A stretch of 64,000 nt of DNA from Blastocatellia bacterium. GTDB lineage: Bacteria; Acidobacteriota; Blastocatellia; Pyrinomonadales; Pyrinomonadaceae. Shown here in pieces: positions 17,027-26,705 of the stretch; position 1 is the stretch's first letter, and every line of letters begins with the position of its first letter. The translations under genes and the position numbers were made by a program. The stretch is taken from contig PMSM01000003.1 of assembly GCA_003168335.1 (NCBI GenBank), positions 248,001 to 312,000 on the forward strand, in the 5' to 3' direction. The notes beneath the pieces are model-generated. The model was not told where the DNA came from. It did not search any database and saw only the letters and a list, made by a program, of their open reading frames with translations.

Positions 17027-20000
17027 CTAACCGTCAGCCTTGATTTGCAGCAACACGCGGCGGGCGACCGCGAGGGCGTGGCCCCTCTCCTCTTCGTTTA
17101 GTTCCAGCCGCAAAACCCCGTTGGGCGTAAAGCTTGCGCCTTCCCGGGCTCGAATCAGATCCATCAGTTTTTCGGGTGCCACGCGGGCCTTTTCGGCCAG
17201 TTTGATGGCGATTCCGGTGCGGGTCCGATCGATAGACACGACCCCCACGGCCTCAGACGCTTGCCGCAACCGCGCATAGCCGAACAGGTCTTCGACGGCC
17301 CCCGGAATCCGCCCGTAACGATCTTCTGTTTCGGTGCGAATCGCGGCGAGCGCTTCTTCGTCGCGCGCCGACGACACCCGTTTGTAAGTCCGCAGCCGCT
17401 GGCCCATGTCGGCGACATAGCTTTCGGGAATGGCTACGTCGACACCCAGGTTGAGCGAAACCGTCGACTCGTCTTCAACCTGCTCGCCCTGTAACTCAGC
17501 GACGGTGCGTTCGAGCATCTGCGTGTAAAGATCAAAGCCGAGCGCGTCCATGTGCCCCGATTGTTCGCCGCCCAGCATGTTGCCCGCGCCCCTCAGCTCG
17601 AGATCAAGGGCGGCGATGCGAAAGCCGGCGCCGAGATCAGAAAACTCGCGAATGGCCGCCAGCCGCCGGCGCGCAATCGGCGACAGCTCCTGCTCTGTCG
17701 GGATCAGCAGGTAGGCATAAGCGCGGCGACTCGATCGGCCCACGCGCCCGCGCAATTGATAAAGTTGAGAAAGACCGTAATTGTCGGCGCGGTTTATGAT
17801 GATCGTGTTCGCGCGCGGGATGTCTATTCCGTTCTCGATGATCGTGGTGGCCACCAGCACGTCGTACTTATAGCCAATGAAATCAAGCATGACGCGCTCC
17901 ATCTCTTTTTCATTCATCTGTCCGTGGCCAACCGCCATGCGCGCCTGCGGCACCAGGCGCTTGACCAGGGCTGCGATCGTCTCGATCGATTCAACCCGAT
18001 TGTGAATGAAAAAGATCTGCCCGCCGCGCGACAGTTCCAGCTCGATGGCTGACTTGATCACCGCATCCGAAGACTGCACGACCTGAGTTTGAATTGCCAG
18101 CCGATCGCTCGGCGGCGTTTCAATCAAAGACATGTCCCGCAAGCCACTCAGAGACATATTCAGCGTGCGCGGAATCGGCGTGGCCGAGAGCGTCAGCACA
18201 TCGACGCGCTTCTTCAGTTGCTTTAGACGTTCCTTGTGCGCAACGCCAAAGCGCTGCTCTTCATCGACCACGACCAGTCCGAGATCGCGAAAGCCCACGT
18301 CTTTTGAAAGCAGGCGATGCGTGCCGATCACGACGTCGACTTCGCCCTTGGCGACGCGCTCAACCACGTCCTTCTGCTCTTTGGTGGAACGAAAGCGCGA
18401 AAGCAATTCAATCTTGACTGGAAACGGCGCGAAGCGCTGGCGGAAAGTATCGAAGTGCTGATAAGCAAGCACGGTCGTGGGCGTCAGGATCGCGGCCTGC
18501 TTGCCGTCCATCACGGCTTTGAACGCCGCCCGCATCGCGACCTCCGTCTTGCCATAGCCGACGTCGCCGCACAACAGACGATCCATCGGGGTCGGTGTTT
18601 CCATGTCGTGCTTCACATCTTCGATCGCGGTTTCCTGATCGGGCGTCAATGTATATTCAAAGCCTTCTTCGAATTCGCGTTGCCACGGGGCGTCCGGTGG
18701 AAAGGCGTGACCTTGCACCAGCTTTCGTTCGGCATACAAGCGCAGCAACTCATCAGCCATGTCGCGCATCGCGCGCTTGGCTTTTGCTTTCGTTTTCTGC
18801 CAACCGATTCCGCCGAGACGATCGAGCGTCGGTTGATGACCTTCGGCGCTCGAGTAACGTTGCACGAGATCGAGCCGCTCAACCGGCACGTAGAGCTTTG
18901 CTTCTTCAGCATAGTAAAGCAGCATGAACTCGCCGCGAGGTGTAGGTGTCAGCAGCCCGCGCGTTAGCAAGGGCTCGGTTGGCCCCAGGTCGAGCGTGAC
19001 CAGTCCGCCGAATCGCGCAATGCCGTGATCGATGTGTACGACATAGTCGCCGACTTTCAGATCGCGAAAGTCAGAAAGAAAAGCCGCGGCCCGCGCCCGT
19101 CGCTTCTTCTCTCTTTTGATGGCCGTGGTGCGCCGCTCAAGCGCGGGCTCCGCGGCCTCGTCAAACAGATCTCCTTCGACGTGCACTACCAGCCGCGCCG
19201 CAGGCAGTTCAAACCCGCCCGAAAGTTTCCCGGAGGTAACAATCGCGGCAGAGGACGCTGAGTGATCCGCCGTGTCGACGGACGAAGTGAGGCGCACGTT
19301 GACTTTGTACTCGCGCAGAATCTCCGCGACGCGTTCCGCGACACCGCGGCTCGGCATTACGAAAATGGTGGTCGCTTGCTCGTGGGCGTGCCGTTTGCTT
19401 AAGTCGCTTGCGAGATCAGGCAGACGTCCGTGATAGCGCATGACGGATTGCGCCTTCCATTCGACTTCGCCCTGTGGCGCAAGTTGTGAACTTGCGCTGT
19501 CTTCGTGCGGAAACAGAAACAGGTGCGGCCGCGGTGTGCGCTCTTTGCCGACTGAAATCTTTGGCTCCTCAGCGTCGAGAGCTAACTCCTGATCTATCTT
19601 CGTAGCCGTGCGGCCCAGCGCGCGTAGCTCCAGGCGCTGCCGCGCGTCGATCCCGGCGCGCAGTTCTTCAGCAGTCAGATAAAGTTCATCCGGCGCGAGT
19701 CCCAGGTCGTCGGCCGCGTCGGTTTCGGCATAGCGGTCGGCCAAAGTTTGAAAGGCACTGGCCAGATAATTCTCGACCGCGATCGGTTCGTCGACGATCA
19801 GTACGGCGTCCTGCAGATACTCAAACACGCCGGCACTGCCTTCGCTTACCAGCGAAATCAGCCATTCCCATCCGGGAAAATCTTCGCCTTCGGCGGCAAA
19901 AACTGTCCGGTCACGCAGCGACCGCGCAAAGCGTGGATCGCGCCAACGTACGCGCGCGCGCGCGGCCCATTCACGAAAGTCCCGGGCCTTAACGGCGAGT

Positions 20001-20740
20001 TCGCGCATTGGCGGAATCTCGATCTCTGCCAACTGAACTGTTGAAAGCTGCGTTTCCGGATCGAACTCGCGAATTGAATCAACCGTGTCGCCAAAAAATT
20101 CTATGCGAGCGGGGGCGCTGCGGCCGGGCGGCCAGACATCCAAAATTCCACCACGGATTGAAAACTCGCCGATGGCCGCAATCGGGTCTTCGCGCACATA
20201 GCCGCTCGCGATCAGTTTTTCCACCAGTTCTTCGGGTGAATGATCTTCGTCGCGGCGGAGCACAGCGCCGGCTTTCAAAACCTCGGCCGGTGGCACGGTG
20301 CGGCGTGCCAGGGCGCGGGAAGTCAGCAGTACAAAGTCCTGCTTCTTTCGCGCCAGACGCCACAGCGCCAACGCGCGCTTTTCCAGAGTCTCAGTGTGCG
20401 GCGATCCACCCGCGTATGGATCGCTTTCAGAAGCAGGCAGAACCGCCACCGCGTCTTTGCCTTCGGCGACGCCGCGCAAGGCGCAATACCAGAAATTGAG
20501 GTCGCGCTCCCAGTCTTCCAGATCGCGCTGGGCCGGCACGACGACTGCGAATCGCTTTCCGGTTTCGCGCTGGAGCGCGGCCAGCACCAGGGCCCTCGCC
20601 GGGCCGGCCACCAGTCCGTTGATCGAGACAACGCCGGCGCCACGCTTGATTTCTTCAAAGACGCGGCGGAACTCGGCGCTTTGGTTAAGCGCGCCGAGCG
20701 CGTGTTGCAGAACGGAAGTTGTCTCGGTCTCAGTCGTCAT
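17027..20740 (-). CDS. mfd: Transcription-repair coupling factor Mfd
   Basis: A 1237-residue ATP-dependent translocase that removes stalled RNA polymerase and recruits UvrA. The order is: UvrB-like damage module (residues 1-350, with FAVVVPAQRDLEDWE and SIRGGILDVWPPG), variable linker, RNA-polymerase-interaction domain (about 545-620, FRDLKVGDYVVHIDHGIARF), translocase domains (Walker A GDVGYGKTEVAMRAAF near 721, VVVDEEQRFGVAHKERLK, TLSATPIPRTLNMS, VGRSSRRAYAYLL), and the C-terminal regulatory domain with NLGVDVAIPESYV. The linker at residues about 414-423 is encoded by a palindromic dispersed repeat (19474-19500), also found at 55431. Codons start at ATG 20740. Confidence 0.97.
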   Translation of the reverse strand: MTTETETTSVLQHALGALNQSAEFRRVFEEIKRGAGVVSINGLVAGPARALVLAALQRETGKRFAVVVPAQRDLEDWERDLNFWYCALRGVAEGKDAVAVLPASESDPYAGGSPHTETLEKRALALWRLARKKQDFVLLTSRALARRTVPPAEVLKAGAVLRRDEDHSPEELVEKLIASGYVREDPIAAIGEFSIRGGILDVWPPGRSAPARIEFFGDTVDSIREFDPETQLSTVQLAEIEIPPMRELAVKARDFREWAARARVRWRDPRFARSLRDRTVFAAEGEDFPGWEWLISLVSEGSAGVFEYLQDAVLIVDEPIAVENYLASAFQTLADRYAETDAADDLGLAPDELYLTAEELRAGIDARQRLELRALGRTATKIDQELALDAEEPKISVGKERTPRPHLFLFPHEDSASSQLAPQGEVEWKAQSVMRYHGRLPDLASDLSKRHAHEQATTIFVMPSRGVAERVAEILREYKVNVRLTSSVDTADHSASSAAIVTSGKLSGGFELPAARLVVHVEGDLFDEAAEPALERRTTAIKREKKRRARAAAFLSDFRDLKVGDYVVHIDHGIARFGGLVTLDLGPTEPLLTRGLLTPTPRGEFMLLYYAEEAKLYVPVERLDLVQRYSSAEGHQPTLDRLGGIGWQKTKAKAKRAMRDMADELLRLYAERKLVQGHAFPPDAPWQREFEEGFEYTLTPDQETAIEDVKHDMETPTPMDRLLCGDVGYGKTEVAMRAAFKAVMDGKQAAILTPTTVLAYQHFDTFRQRFAPFPVKIELLSRFRSTKEQKDVVERVAKGEVDVVIGTHRLLSKDVGFRDLGLVVVDEEQRFGVAHKERLKQLKKRVDVLTLSATPIPRTLNMSLSGLRDMSLIETPPSDRLAIQTQVVQSSDAVIKSAIELELSRGGQIFFIHNRVESIETIAALVKRLVPQARMAVGHGQMNEKEMERVMLDFIGYKYDVLVATTIIENGIDIPRANTIIINRADNYGLSQLYQLRGRVGRSSRRAYAYLLIPTEQELSPIARRRLAAIREFSDLGAGFRIAALDLELRGAGNMLGGEQSGHMDALGFDLYTQMLERTVAELQGEQVEDESTVSLNLGVDVAIPESYVADMGQRLRTYKRVSSARDEEALAAIRTETEDRYGRIPGAVEDLFGYARLRQASEAVGVVSIDRTRTGIAIKLAEKARVAPEKLMDLIRAREGASFTPNGVLRLELNEEERGHALAVARRVLLQIKADG
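19474..19500. repeat. Palindromic repeat copy inside mfd
   Basis: GTGGCGCAAGTTGTGAACTT and on, a near-perfect inverted repeat (arms AGCGCAAGTT / AACTTGCGC). It matches the intergenic copy at 55431-55457 except for two central bases and one or two at the edge. It is read in frame as part of the mfd linker. Confidence 0.8.
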
Positions 20741-20967
20741 TACCGGGGTTGTTACTTCTATGCTTGTGGCTTTGCCACCCGATGTGCGGAAAGGCTATGC
20801 CTTTCCGAAACTGCGTATTTGAAATTCCATGGAGGCTACGCCTCCCCAATCGCCGAGGCATAGCTCGGCTAAATAAGATTGAGGGGGACCTCACGGAAAG
20901 GCCAAGCCTTTCCGCACATCAGGCGGCGGAGCCGCCTACGATCTCAACCGATGGTGCGCTGAACGAA
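20741..20967. repeat. Cluster of short palindromes upstream of mfd
   Basis: No gene is seen. Palindromes occur one after another: GGAAAGGCTATGCCTTTCC (20788 on), GGAGGCTACGCCTCC (20830 on), CCGAGGCATAGCTCGG (20856 on), GGAAAGGCCAAGCCTTTCC (20898 on) and GGCGGCGGAGCCGCC (20921 on). The first and fourth are variants of one unit in opposed order. The mfd promoter must lie in or beyond it. Confidence 0.75.
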
Positions 20968-21441
20968 CTACTGCTTCATGCGCCCGATGATCGTGCTCGA
21001 CGAAACGCCTTCGACGAAAGGCAGACTAACAACCAGCCCGCCCGCGGCTTCAACTTCTTCACGACCGTGTATTTCGTCCAGAGCATAATCGCCGCCCTTC
21101 ACCAGGACGTCGGGCAACAGTTCAGCAATCAATGATCGCGGCGATACATCATCGAAAATTGTGACGTAGTCGACTGCGCGCAAGGCCGCCAGAATCTCAG
21201 CGCGCTCGTCGTGGTTCATCAAGGGCCGGCCGGCGCCTTTCAACTCACACACCGTCCGATCGCTGTTGATGGCTACCACCAGCGCGTCACCCAGCGCGCC
21301 CGCCTCTGCGAGATAACGCACGTGCCCGACGTGCAGGATGTCGAAGACGCCGTTGGTGAAAACAAGCTTCCGGCCCGCGGCGCGCAGACGCCCGCGTTCA
21401 GCGAGAAGCTCATCTCCAGAAAGAATTTTTGTGGTGCCCAT
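20968..21441 (-). CDS. rfaE2: Heptose 1-phosphate adenylyltransferase / RfaE2-type nucleotidyltransferase
   Basis: A 157-residue cytidylyltransferase-fold enzyme. It has [20 protein letters not shown] (the HxGH nucleotide-binding motif), [43 protein letters not shown] and the terminal [11 protein letters not shown]. These match the C-terminal half of HldE, which makes ADP-heptose for lipopolysaccharide core. The kinase half is not next to it and must be encoded elsewhere. ATG 21441 is preferred; the frame is open 26 codons further upstream but that part is not conserved-looking and has no ribosome site. Confidence 0.9.
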   Translation of the reverse strand: MGTTKILSGDELLAERGRLRAAGRKLVFTNGVFDILHVGHVRYLAEAGALGDALVVAINSDRTVCELKGAGRPLMNHDERAEILAALRAVDYVTIFDDVSPRSLIAELLPDVLVKGGDYALDEIHGREEVEAAGGLVVSLPFVEGVSSSTIIGRMKQ

Positions 21442-21583
21442 CCGCGAACAATCTAGCATGCGAGGGCCGGGAGGAAATAGCGGGGGCGAGCCCCTTCCCA
21501 ACCTGCGAGGCTTTCTCACTTGATCGTTATTAGTTTGGTTGAAAGGCTCTCAAGATCTAAATGCAAAGTCCTGGATCCATTAG

Positions 21584-21666
21584 CAATTGTCAGTAGTCGC
21601 TGGTCAGCTATCCGTAGCTAGTTAATTGGAATGAGGAAGATTTCCAACTGACGACTGACTGTTAAC
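21584..21666. repeat. Intergenic repeat of the ACTGACTACTGAC type
   Basis: Arms GTCAGTAGTCGCTGGTCAG and AACTGACGACTGACTGTTAAC lie inverted around TCCGTAGCTAGTTAATTGG. The arms resemble those at 966-1184. Confidence 0.5.
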
Positions 21667-21695
21667 AAAAAAAGGGCGCGAAACCGCGCACGCCC
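21667..21695 (-). terminator. Intrinsic terminator of the 21718 gene
   Basis: Read leftward, the stem GGGCGTGCGCGG / CGCGCCC (21674-21695) is followed by TTTTTTT (21673-21667). It lies 22 bases past the stop codon of the small membrane protein gene. Confidence 0.85.
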
Positions 21696-21717
21696 ACTTT
21701 CTCAGCTATTGCCGTAT

Positions 21718-22155
21718 TCAATCCTTGATATGTTCGTCGACGTAAGCGCGCGCCTTTTCCGGCGTGTCGTACTCAGCGATCCAATCCGTGTTCCTGAAGA
21801 TCCAGACTACGTGATCTTTGACAAACACGGCATACGTTTTATCAGGAGTGCCGTCTGCGCCGAGCAATCCGAGCTTTCTATTTACCTTCTTCATCAGTTC
21901 GTTGTCTTGAGTAGTGCTGGCCGCCTGAAACAGCTTGTGGCGGTTATCTTCAGACAGAGACGACGACTTAGCGGGCTCGGAGCTGGTCGTGTTTGAATTG
22001 TGATCCGAGTCGCGGCTGGAATTGGAGTTGGCGTTATAGACCGCGGGAGGTCTCCGGTACGACCAGAACATAACTCCCGCTGCCAGCGCTACCACAATCA
22101 GGCCGAGACACCCTGCGCCGCCACAGCCGGCACCGATCCATTGATTTCGAGTCAT
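21718..22155 (-). CDS. Small single-pass membrane protein of unknown function
   Basis: A 145-residue protein. Residues 8-33 (GAGCGGAGCLGLIVVALAAG and on) form one glycine-rich membrane segment, followed by a serine/asparagine-rich linker (about 40-70) and a small C-terminal domain (about 72-145) with DKTYAVFVKDHVVWIFRNTD and AYDTPEKARAYVDEHIKD-like ends. The C-terminal part resembles short ligand or protein-binding domains but no family is recognised. It is followed by its own terminator, so it is probably transcribed alone or after the aldehyde dehydrogenase gene 49 bases away. Confidence 0.7.
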   Translation of the reverse strand: MTRNQWIGAGCGGAGCLGLIVVALAAGVMFWSYRRPPAVYNANSNSSRDSDHNSNTTSSEPAKSSSLSEDNRHKLFQAASTTQDNELMKKVNRKLGLLGADGTPDKTYAVFVKDHVVWIFRNTDWIAEYDTPEKARAYVDEHIKD

Positions 22156-22204
22156 CGTTTCACTCTAATTTTGAAAGGAAAACCGAGACTATGCGCGGCG
22201 AATC

Positions 22205-23767
22205 TCAGAGTTCTACCGTATCAATCTGCGCGCGTTGCAGCTTGCCGCTGTAATCAACGTAAACCGACTTCCATTCAGAGAAAGTTTCGAGAACCTGCGT
22301 GCCGGCTTCGCGGTGACCGTTCCCCGTCCCTTTCGTGCCGCCAAACGGCAGATGAACTTCGGCGCCGATCGTCGAAGAGTTGACGTAGAAGATCCCGGTG
22401 TAGGTTTCGTTCATCGCGTGGAAGGCACGGTTCACGTCCTGGGTATAGATCGCCGCCGATAGACCATAGCGCACGCCATTCGCAATCTCGATTGCTTCAT
22501 CCAGAGAATTTGTGGGAATCACCGAAGTCACCGGTCCAAAAATTTCTTCCTGCGCGATGCGCATGTTCGGTTCGACGTCGGTGAACACGGTCGGTTCGAT
22601 GTAGTACCCGTGGGCGTACTCACCCTTCGTCAGGTGATGCCCACCGCAGGCGAGCGTGGCGCCGTCTTCATGTTGGCCGATATCGATGTAACCCATGATC
22701 TTGTGCACAGCTTCCGAGTTGATTACCGGACCCACTTCGACCGCTCGGTCGGCCCCGTTGCCGACGCGCAGGGCCTTCGCCCGCTCCACCAGTTTCTTCG
22801 CGAATTGCCGGTAGACTTTCTTGTGCACGATTAATCGTGAAGAGGCAGTGCAGCGCTGGCCCGAAGTACCAAATGCGCCCCACACCGCACCCTCGATCGC
22901 GTTGTCGATGTCCGCGTCATCCAGCACGATGATCGCGTTCTTGCCGCCCATCTCCAGCGAACAGATCGCGTTGCGTTCAGCGCAGGCAGAGGCCACCAGA
23001 CGACCGGTATCAGTCGAGCCGGTGAACGAAATTAAGCGCAGTGAATTGTGGCTGGTGATTCCGGCGCCGACGGTTTCGCCGTAACCGGTGACCAGATTAA
23101 CCACGCCCGGCGGCACGCCGGCTTCTTCGCAGGCCCTGACCAGATTATAAGTTGAGAGGGGCGTGTCTTCGGCGGGTTTGATAACGACTGTATTGCCGCA
23201 AACCAGGGCGGGGATCAATTTCCAGGATGGAATCGCCATGGGAAAATTCCATGGCGTGATCAGGCCGCACACCCCGACCGGTTGGCGGACGCACATCGCG
23301 AACTTGTTCGGCATCTCGGCCGGAGTGGTGAATCCGTGCAAACGCCGCCCTTCGCCGGCGGCGTAGTAAGTACAATCGATGGCTTCCTGGACATCGCCGC
23401 CTGCTTCCTTGCTGACCTTCCCCATCTCTCGGGTCATGTCTGCGGTGTATTTTTCTTTGTCGCGGATCAGGATCTCGCCGACTCGAAACAGGATCTCTGC
23501 CCGGCGTGGCGCGGGCGTACGCCGCCAGCCATCGAAAGCCGCGGCCGCGGCGGAAACAGCAGCGCTGACATCGTCGCTGATTGAAAGAGGAAATCGACCA
23601 ACCAGGTCGCGCGTATCGGCAGGATTCCGGTTCTCGAGCCACTGGCCACTTTGACTCGGCACCCAGCGGCCGCCGATAAAGTTGTGGTAGGTCTTGCTGC
23701 GGGTGCGTTTCGTGGCGCGAGCCGTTGCTCGCGATTTTTTTGCCAGAGCTTTTTTTGCTTGAGCCAT
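22205..23767 (-). CDS. NAD(P)-dependent aldehyde dehydrogenase
   Basis: A 520-residue ALDH-superfamily enzyme. After a basic alanine-rich N-terminal extension (residues 1-25) come [33 protein letters not shown] (nucleotide-binding), [31 protein letters not shown] with the general-base Glu, and [18 protein letters not shown] with the catalytic Cys. [12 protein letters not shown] and [20 protein letters not shown] close the family signature. The SSADH/alpha-ketoglutarate-semialdehyde group is closest in overall pattern, but the substrate cannot be assigned. The neighbours give no clear pathway context. Confidence 0.88.
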   Translation of the reverse strand: MAQAKKALAKKSRATARATKRTRSKTYHNFIGGRWVPSQSGQWLENRNPADTRDLVGRFPLSISDDVSAAVSAAAAAFDGWRRTPAPRRAEILFRVGEILIRDKEKYTADMTREMGKVSKEAGGDVQEAIDCTYYAAGEGRRLHGFTTPAEMPNKFAMCVRQPVGVCGLITPWNFPMAIPSWKLIPALVCGNTVVIKPAEDTPLSTYNLVRACEEAGVPPGVVNLVTGYGETVGAGITSHNSLRLISFTGSTDTGRLVASACAERNAICSLEMGGKNAIIVLDDADIDNAIEGAVWGAFGTSGQRCTASSRLIVHKKVYRQFAKKLVERAKALRVGNGADRAVEVGPVINSEAVHKIMGYIDIGQHEDGATLACGGHHLTKGEYAHGYYIEPTVFTDVEPNMRIAQEEIFGPVTSVIPTNSLDEAIEIANGVRYGLSAAIYTQDVNRAFHAMNETYTGIFYVNSSTIGAEVHLPFGGTKGTGNGHREAGTQVLETFSEWKSVYVDYSGKLQRAQIDTVEL

Positions 23768-23776
23768 TAACGATGT

Positions 23777-23855
23777 GGGTTTAGGGTGAGGGGTTTAGGG
23801 TGTTGTTCGGTTGCTTCAATAGCTAAAGCCTGTACACCCTAAACCCAACGCCCTT
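23777..23855. repeat. Intergenic GTTTAGGGTG inverted repeat
   Basis: GGGTTTAGGGTGAGGGG and GTTTAGGGTGTTG on the left are matched by ACACCCTAAACCC and CCCTTCACCCTATTG on the right. This is another short dispersed palindrome pair; a half-copy is at 5981-5991. Confidence 0.6.
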
Positions 23856-23859
23856 CACC

Positions 23860-25437
23860 CTATTGATATGTGAACTGAACGATCCGCTGGACCACGCGGT
23901 TGGACTGGCGGTCGAAACGTGAAAGGTTGACTACGATTGCATCCCCCGGCTTCAGTGACTCAACGACCCGCTGGAATTCGGCCAGCGTCGTGACTGGTAC
24001 GCGGTTGATGCGCGTCACTACTTCACCCGGCTGGACCTCCAGAGGTCGAATATCGGCGGCGAGGCCGTTCGGATCGACTTCCTTGATATAGAGTCCTTTC
24101 ACGCCGTTCAAATGTTTCTCAGTCATGAGCTGAGGCGTCAGCTCGCTAAACGTCAGACCGAGCCGCGTGGCGCCCGGCTTTGCCGCGCCGTCTTTTTCCT
24201 TCGCGGCAGTTGTTTCCGAATCACCCGCCAGGAAGTTTGGCCGCTCTCCCAAAGTCACGTTAGCCGTGCGGCGATCGAGCTTGCCATCAACGTCGCGCAG
24301 TAAAGTAACGGTAACCGTCTGGCCCACCGCAGTGCCGGCAACTTTCGCAATCAGGTCCTGCGAATCCTGCACCGGCTGACCGTTGAATTCCACGATCACA
24401 TCATTGGCCTGCAACCCGGCTTTGGCCGCGGGCGTAGGTAGTCCATTCCGATCCGGCGGAACGTCAGCGACGATTGCGCCTTTGGTATCAGGCAGCTTGT
24501 AAATGCGAGCGAACTCACCATGCACGGACTCAAGCGTCACGCCCAGAAAGCCCCGCTTAACTTTGCCGGTTGACAGAATCTGTTCGGAAACAAACTTCGC
24601 TTCATTGGAAGGCAGGGCAAATCCAATGCCGTTGTAATCCCCAGTCACGGTCGCAATCTGCGAGTTCACGCCAATCGCTTCGCCGTGCATATTCACCAGC
24701 GGGCCGCCGCTGTTGCCGCGATTGATCGCTGCGTCAGTCTGGATGAACTGTTGGAAGTTGGCCCCCGGATAAGGCTGCCGCTCCTTTTTGGAGATGATGC
24801 CGGCCGTGACCGTCTGGTCCAATCCGAACGGCGAGCCAATCGCCAACACCCAATCGCCGACCTGGCCCATATTTGAATCTCCGAGTTTCATCACCGGCAG
24901 ATCGTGACCGGCTTCGATCTTGATGACGGCCAGATCGGTTTCCAGATCGACACCGATGACCTTGGCGCGAAACCTTTCACCAGTCGCCAGACCAATCGTG
25001 ATTCGCGAGGCGCCCTCGATCACGTGATTGTTGGTCAGAATGTAGCCCTTCGGATCGATGATGAATCCACTGCCTACTCCGTGCGTCGGCCGTGGCGGTT
25101 GGCGGCGCAGCATGTCGTAAAGCGGATTGCTCGGGTTGCGATCAGGTTTGTCCTCGTTATCGCCCTCGGCGATGTCCGTTGAAACCTGCATCGTATCGAT
25201 GTTCACCACTGCAGGTTCGACGCGACTGGCGATTTCGACAAACGAAGCCGAAAGCGCTTCCGGCGCCCGGGCCGCCGATTGCGCTCCTTCCTGGGCGACC
25301 GCCGGGTGGCCCGCCAGGATGGCGCCGATCCCAATGCCGGCCAGCACACAGACAACCGCCAGGACCGCAATCCACACGCGCAGTTTCCGCAGAATTGTCG
25401 CTTCGGCGTCACTAGGTTGTTTGAAAGACTCGAACAT
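23860..25437 (-). CDS. HtrA/Deg-family serine protease with two PDZ domains
   Basis: A 525-residue envelope protease/chaperone. One membrane segment (residues 20-43, VWIAVLAVVCVLAGIGIG and on) anchors it or serves as a signal. The trypsin-like domain carries His138 (YILTNNHVIEGA), Asp168 (LETDLAVIKI) and Ser243 (INRGNSGGPLVN), so the triad is complete. Two PDZ domains follow, at about 300-400 (AGLQANDVIVEFNGQPVQD) and 430-520 (EVQPGEVVTRINRVPVTTL). It degrades or refolds damaged envelope proteins. It is most like DegP/DegQ/MucD; choosing one gene name is not justified. Confidence 0.94.
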   Translation of the reverse strand: MFESFKQPSDAEATILRKLRVWIAVLAVVCVLAGIGIGAILAGHPAVAQEGAQSAARAPEALSASFVEIASRVEPAVVNIDTMQVSTDIAEGDNEDKPDRNPSNPLYDMLRRQPPRPTHGVGSGFIIDPKGYILTNNHVIEGASRITIGLATGERFRAKVIGVDLETDLAVIKIEAGHDLPVMKLGDSNMGQVGDWVLAIGSPFGLDQTVTAGIISKKERQPYPGANFQQFIQTDAAINRGNSGGPLVNMHGEAIGVNSQIATVTGDYNGIGFALPSNEAKFVSEQILSTGKVKRGFLGVTLESVHGEFARIYKLPDTKGAIVADVPPDRNGLPTPAAKAGLQANDVIVEFNGQPVQDSQDLIAKVAGTAVGQTVTVTLLRDVDGKLDRRTANVTLGERPNFLAGDSETTAAKEKDGAAKPGATRLGLTFSELTPQLMTEKHLNGVKGLYIKEVDPNGLAADIRPLEVQPGEVVTRINRVPVTTLAEFQRVVESLKPGDAIVVNLSRFDRQSNRVVQRIVQFTYQ

Positions 25438-25580
25438 GATTCACCGCCTTAGAAAATCTTTGTGTCCCGGGTTTCGTTCAGGGCACCGATCCCACCGCAT
25501 TTTTCCAAACTCAATAGGGGAGCAGGTTGTGGCAGTATAGCGAAAGGCCGTGGGAAAAACTAGAAGTCCGCAAACTGTTT

Positions 25581-26597
25581 TCAGGAGCGCAACAGCACTT
25601 TCAGCACACCCGGCTCGGCGGCGCGCCTGATTGCGCTGAGGCCGTCTCGGAGGGCGCGCTCTTCGCTGATCAGGTTTTCGACGTCAACTGCGTTTGTTTT
25701 GAGCAACTCCAGCGCCGGCGCGAAACGTCCACAGCGCGACCCGACCACGCTGATTTCATCAACCACGATGCGGGCCGCGTGAAATTCCGTGGCGCCGTGA
25801 AAGGTGGATTTTAAGACCAGGACGCCGCGCGGATGCAGCAGAACGAGCGCCAGATCGAATCCGGTCGCCGAGCCGGAAGCCTCCACGACGACGTCGAACT
25901 CGCGCGTTCGCAGCTTTGCTTTGTCGACCATAATCGTTTCGACGCCACGGCGGGCGGCGATTTGAAGCTTGTCCGGGTGTCTTCCCACCAGGGTCACCGA
26001 CGCTCCCGTAGTGGCCAGCACTTGCGCGCAGAGTAAGCCGAGTTTTCCATCTCCAATTACGGCCACTCGCGTATCTACCTTGATTTGCGCGCGCTCGAGA
26101 ATTCCGCAAGCCGCCGCCAGCGGCTCGGTGAACACCGCGCACTCATCAGAAATCTCGTCCGGCACCGGCAGCAGGTTAACAACTGGTAGTTTTAGAAACT
26201 CAGCATGCGCGCCATCGCGCCCGACGATGCCGAGCACCGTGCGGGTCTGGCAATGACGGGGATCACCGGCGCGACAAAGATGACAATTTCCGCAACCAGC
26301 GTTGATCTCGCCAACGACGCGTTGGCCTGGTGTGAGACGCCCGATCGTTAGGGAGGGCTCGCCGGGCTGAGGGGCCCTTGCTGACGCGCGGGCTTCTGAC
26401 ACGTCCGGCAGACTTTCGATCACCCCGACAAACTCGTGTCCAATCGTTCCCTCAAAGCCCGCATAGCCGCGCGTGATCTCCAGATCCGTGTTACAGATTC
26501 CCGAAAGCGTTACGCGCACGACGGCTTCACCATCGACGTTGGGCTTGGCGACGTCTGCCACCGAGAGCTTTTGATTTTCGTAGCGGAGAGCTTTCAT
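25581..26597 (-). CDS. Zinc-dependent alcohol dehydrogenase carrying an in-frame repeat insertion
   Basis: A 338-residue medium-chain dehydrogenase. The catalytic zinc ligands lie in LSGICNTDLEITRGY and GTIGHEFVGVIE, and the structural-zinc cysteines in INAGCGNCHLCRAGDPRHC. The Rossmann part has VAVIGDGKLGLLCAQVLA. Between GHEFVGVIE and GQRVVGEI, where relatives have only a short loop, residues about 66-83 (SEARASARAPQPGEPS) are encoded by a dispersed palindromic repeat (26349-26402), an identical core of which lies at 62001. The frame and zinc ligands are intact, so the enzyme may still work. The substrate is not readable (threonine/sorbitol dehydrogenase-like). Confidence 0.88.
   Translation of the reverse strand: MKALRYENQKLSVADVAKPNVDGEAVVRVTLSGICNTDLEITRGYAGFEGTIGHEFVGVIESLPDVSEARASARAPQPGEPSLTIGRLTPGQRVVGEINAGCGNCHLCRAGDPRHCQTRTVLGIVGRDGAHAEFLKLPVVNLLPVPDEISDECAVFTEPLAAACGILERAQIKVDTRVAVIGDGKLGLLCAQVLATTGASVTLVGRHPDKLQIAARRGVETIMVDKAKLRTREFDVVVEASGSATGFDLALVLLHPRGVLVLKSTFHGATEFHAARIVVDEISVVGSRCGRFAPALELLKTNAVDVENLISEERALRDGLSAIRRAAEPGVLKVLLRS
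26349..26402. repeat. Palindromic repeat copy inside the alcohol dehydrogenase gene
   Basis: A core of 29 bases (26374-26402, beginning GCCCTTGCTGACGCGCGGGC) is identical to 62001-62029. AGGGAGGGCT precedes it at 26350-26359; in the other copy that motif follows the core. The core can fold through AGCCC/GGGCT-like arms. Confidence 0.85.
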
Positions 26598-26600
26598 CTA

Positions 26601-26702
26601 TTTGTCGCCGCTTTGGTATGTCTTCCTTAATGAGTGGAATTTCGCAATTTGAGCTCTGGTTCCATAAGAGAAAAGCGGCGACAGGTCGCCGCACTCCAAA
26701 AA
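26601..26702. repeat. REP-like pair, GGAGTGCGGCGAC family
   Basis: A left half-copy TTGTCGCCGCTTTGG at 26602 and a full right palindrome GCGGCGACAGGTCGCCGCAC at 26675-26694 flank about 55 bases. It fills the gap between the dehydrogenase start and the next gene's end. The right unit is identical to the one inside pgeF. Confidence 0.8.
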
Positions 26703-26705
26703 AGA

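Noticed and set aside
18317-18967. Plus-strand frames within mfd
   Set aside because: No recognisable domains; they are shadows of the 1237-residue mfd frame.
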